NCBI GenBank assembly: GCA_037783415.1
Contig: JAZGTN010000011.1
Span: forward strand, 124,001 to 188,000
DNA: 64,000 bases
Reading direction: 5' to 3'
Source of the DNA: Leptasterias polaris
Taxonomy: Eukaryota; Echinodermata; Asteroidea; Forcipulatida; Asteriidae
Shown: one piece after another, positions 62,965 through 64,000 of the stretch
How positions within the stretch are numbered: position 1 is the first letter of the stretch
Layout of the letters: every line of letters begins with the position of its first letter
Position numbers and translations under genes: made by a program
The notes under the pieces: model-generated
What the model was told of the DNA's origin: nothing
The model's database searches: none
The model's input: only the letters and a program-made list of their open reading frames with translations

Positions 62965-64000
62965 TGTGGCGGGACACCCTCGAGTCAGCGACTAGGACGA
63001 TGAAGACCAGACACAACCCAGGGTGATTATCCAACCCCAATAATATTTATTAACCTTATGCAAGGGTGAGCGGCTACCCAGACAAAAGGGGGGACAATAA
63101 CGACGGCGGCTATGCCTAGGGGCAGTTTGTTTGGTGGAAGTTTACCACCGATTGGGGATGATATTCCTAATAGATAATATCAGAGCAATCACCAGAAACC
63201 TCAATAAACCTCACAAGGATACCAGGTCTCCAATAACGGTAACAATGGTTTTATTTCTCATAAACGTTCAATGAATCACTCAACAATAATAGTAACTACA
63301 CAACCAGGTAAAGGTAATAAACCTCACCTAAATGTAATAAACCTCAGTAATACAAACAAGTATAGCAAGCAGCATAAACCTCAGTACAACCTCAGTCGGC
63401 CCAGCGCTAGGAACTAGCCTTGCCAAACACAGGTATACCTCACACTGTATTATGCTAATAACCCTCACAGACTGGCAGTCTGCACAATAGAAACTTCATG
63501 CGGATTACAATAACCCTCTCTAAAGAACTCGTCAGCGCTACTCTAATAAACCTCCGGGTAGCCCGCACAGTGGTCTCAATTGAATCGTACCTCAGCCGTC
63601 CTACACCAACGTGTATTCAACGGCATACAACTCACACAACCTTCCAATGCTTCAGCCTCCGATAAAGGTTCCACAATTCACGCTCTATAACTCCGAGTCT
63701 TACATTAACATAAAGTTTACTTATACAGTAAAAACCCACCTCGCTATATCTCTCCCGCTGAACGTAGAAACCCCACGGGTCACACAGCTCAACCACCAGC
63801 TAAAGATAACGCACCCAGTAGCAGTGGGAACACGCAATTTGGTCTCAACACAGTGCCAACGCACAGTTCACGGTCACAGAACTAGAACACTAAATGTATT
63901 AGAGCAAAAGACTACATCAAAAGACACAAGACCAAAAACGGCGGGTAACCCAGCGCTGCTCGCTTATAAGAACCCGCTAGCACCCCCCGCAAAGCACAAT
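62965..64000 (-). repeat. Probable 5' LTR of the Gypsy element (incomplete)
   Basis: The minus strand ends in ...CCCGCCACA directly before AATGGTGTCAGAAGTGGG, a normal LTR/primer-site junction. A TATA-like CTTATAAGCG lies at 63961-63970. The segment carries many TAAACCTCA motifs. Its outer end is beyond the window, so LTR status is inferred. Confidence 0.55.
63961..63970 (-). promoter_or_regulatory. TATA-like box in the Gypsy LTR
   Basis: CTTATAAGCG on the minus strand, upstream of the presumed transcribed part of the LTR. Position fits a U3 promoter, but no start site can be seen. Confidence 0.35.

Larger units (their letters stand above)
57216..64000 (-). mobile_element. Ty3/Gypsy LTR retrotransposon, decayed, open at the right edge
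   Basis: In minus-strand order: LTR-like DNA (from beyond 64000 to 62965), primer-binding-site-like TGGTGTCAGAAGTGGG (62947-62962), gag, protease, RT, RNase H, integrase with a GPY/F-type C-terminus, and short tail ORFs. The order RT-RH-IN defines Ty3/Gypsy. Several frameshifts break the coding region. No second LTR matching 62965-64000 was found at the left. Confidence 0.9.

Overview
The window is nuclear DNA of an invertebrate animal. It has spliced genes with GT-AG introns of 0.3 to 8 kb, AT-rich non-coding DNA, a LINE, a Ty3/Gypsy element and many tRNA-derived SINEs and MITEs. The style of the repeats suggests a marine deuterostome, perhaps an echinoderm, but this is a weak inference: no marker gene here fixes the species. 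There is no operon, CRISPR array or prokaryotic signal.

Layout. (1) 18703 down to 1, minus strand: the first 14 coding exons (about 1196 codons) of FANCM, the Fanconi anaemia/fork-remodelling DNA translocase. They cover an N-terminal PIP-like motif, both helicase lobes and the MHF-binding region. The rest of the gene lies left of base 1. Its introns hold SINEs, MITEs, a 31-bp satellite and a six-unit array of tRNA-like repeats flanked by a 12-bp target-site duplication. (2) 18.7-26.7 kb: no convincing gene; split SINEs, hairpins and a perfect 73-bp palindrome. (3) 26.7-36.3 kb, plus strand: a possible first exon, then the broken remains of three exons (31.7, 35.1 and 36.0 kb) that match exons 3-5 of the next gene in sequence and splice phase, with two stop codons, frameshifts and a MITE insertion. 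(4) 37751-50505, plus strand: five phase-consistent exons of an intact gene whose product has a GRAM/WBP2-like segment. Its second intron holds a nested stack of transposons (38.6-45.1 kb), including a CR1/L2-type LINE and a degraded 3.7-kb DNA transposon whose coding remnants end in a cysteine-rich CXC-like stretch and which I cannot place in a named superfamily. (5) 50.5-56.5 kb: MITEs and a 2.2-kb repeat with AGGTGTTCGGG termini. (6) About 56.6 to beyond 64 kb, minus strand: a decayed Ty3/Gypsy retrotransposon (gag, protease, RT, RNase H, integrase) with an unusual abundance of the motif TGAGGTTTA/TAAACCTCA.

How it fits together: FANCM and the GRAM-like gene are unrelated in function and diverge from each other. 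The GRAM-like gene seems to have duplicated in tandem, and the FANCM-proximal copy has died. Everything else is transposon history, and several insertions can be ordered because one element splits another. The least-described items are the tRNA-like multimer array, the CXC-tailed DNA transposon and the TGAGGTTTA-rich Gypsy element.
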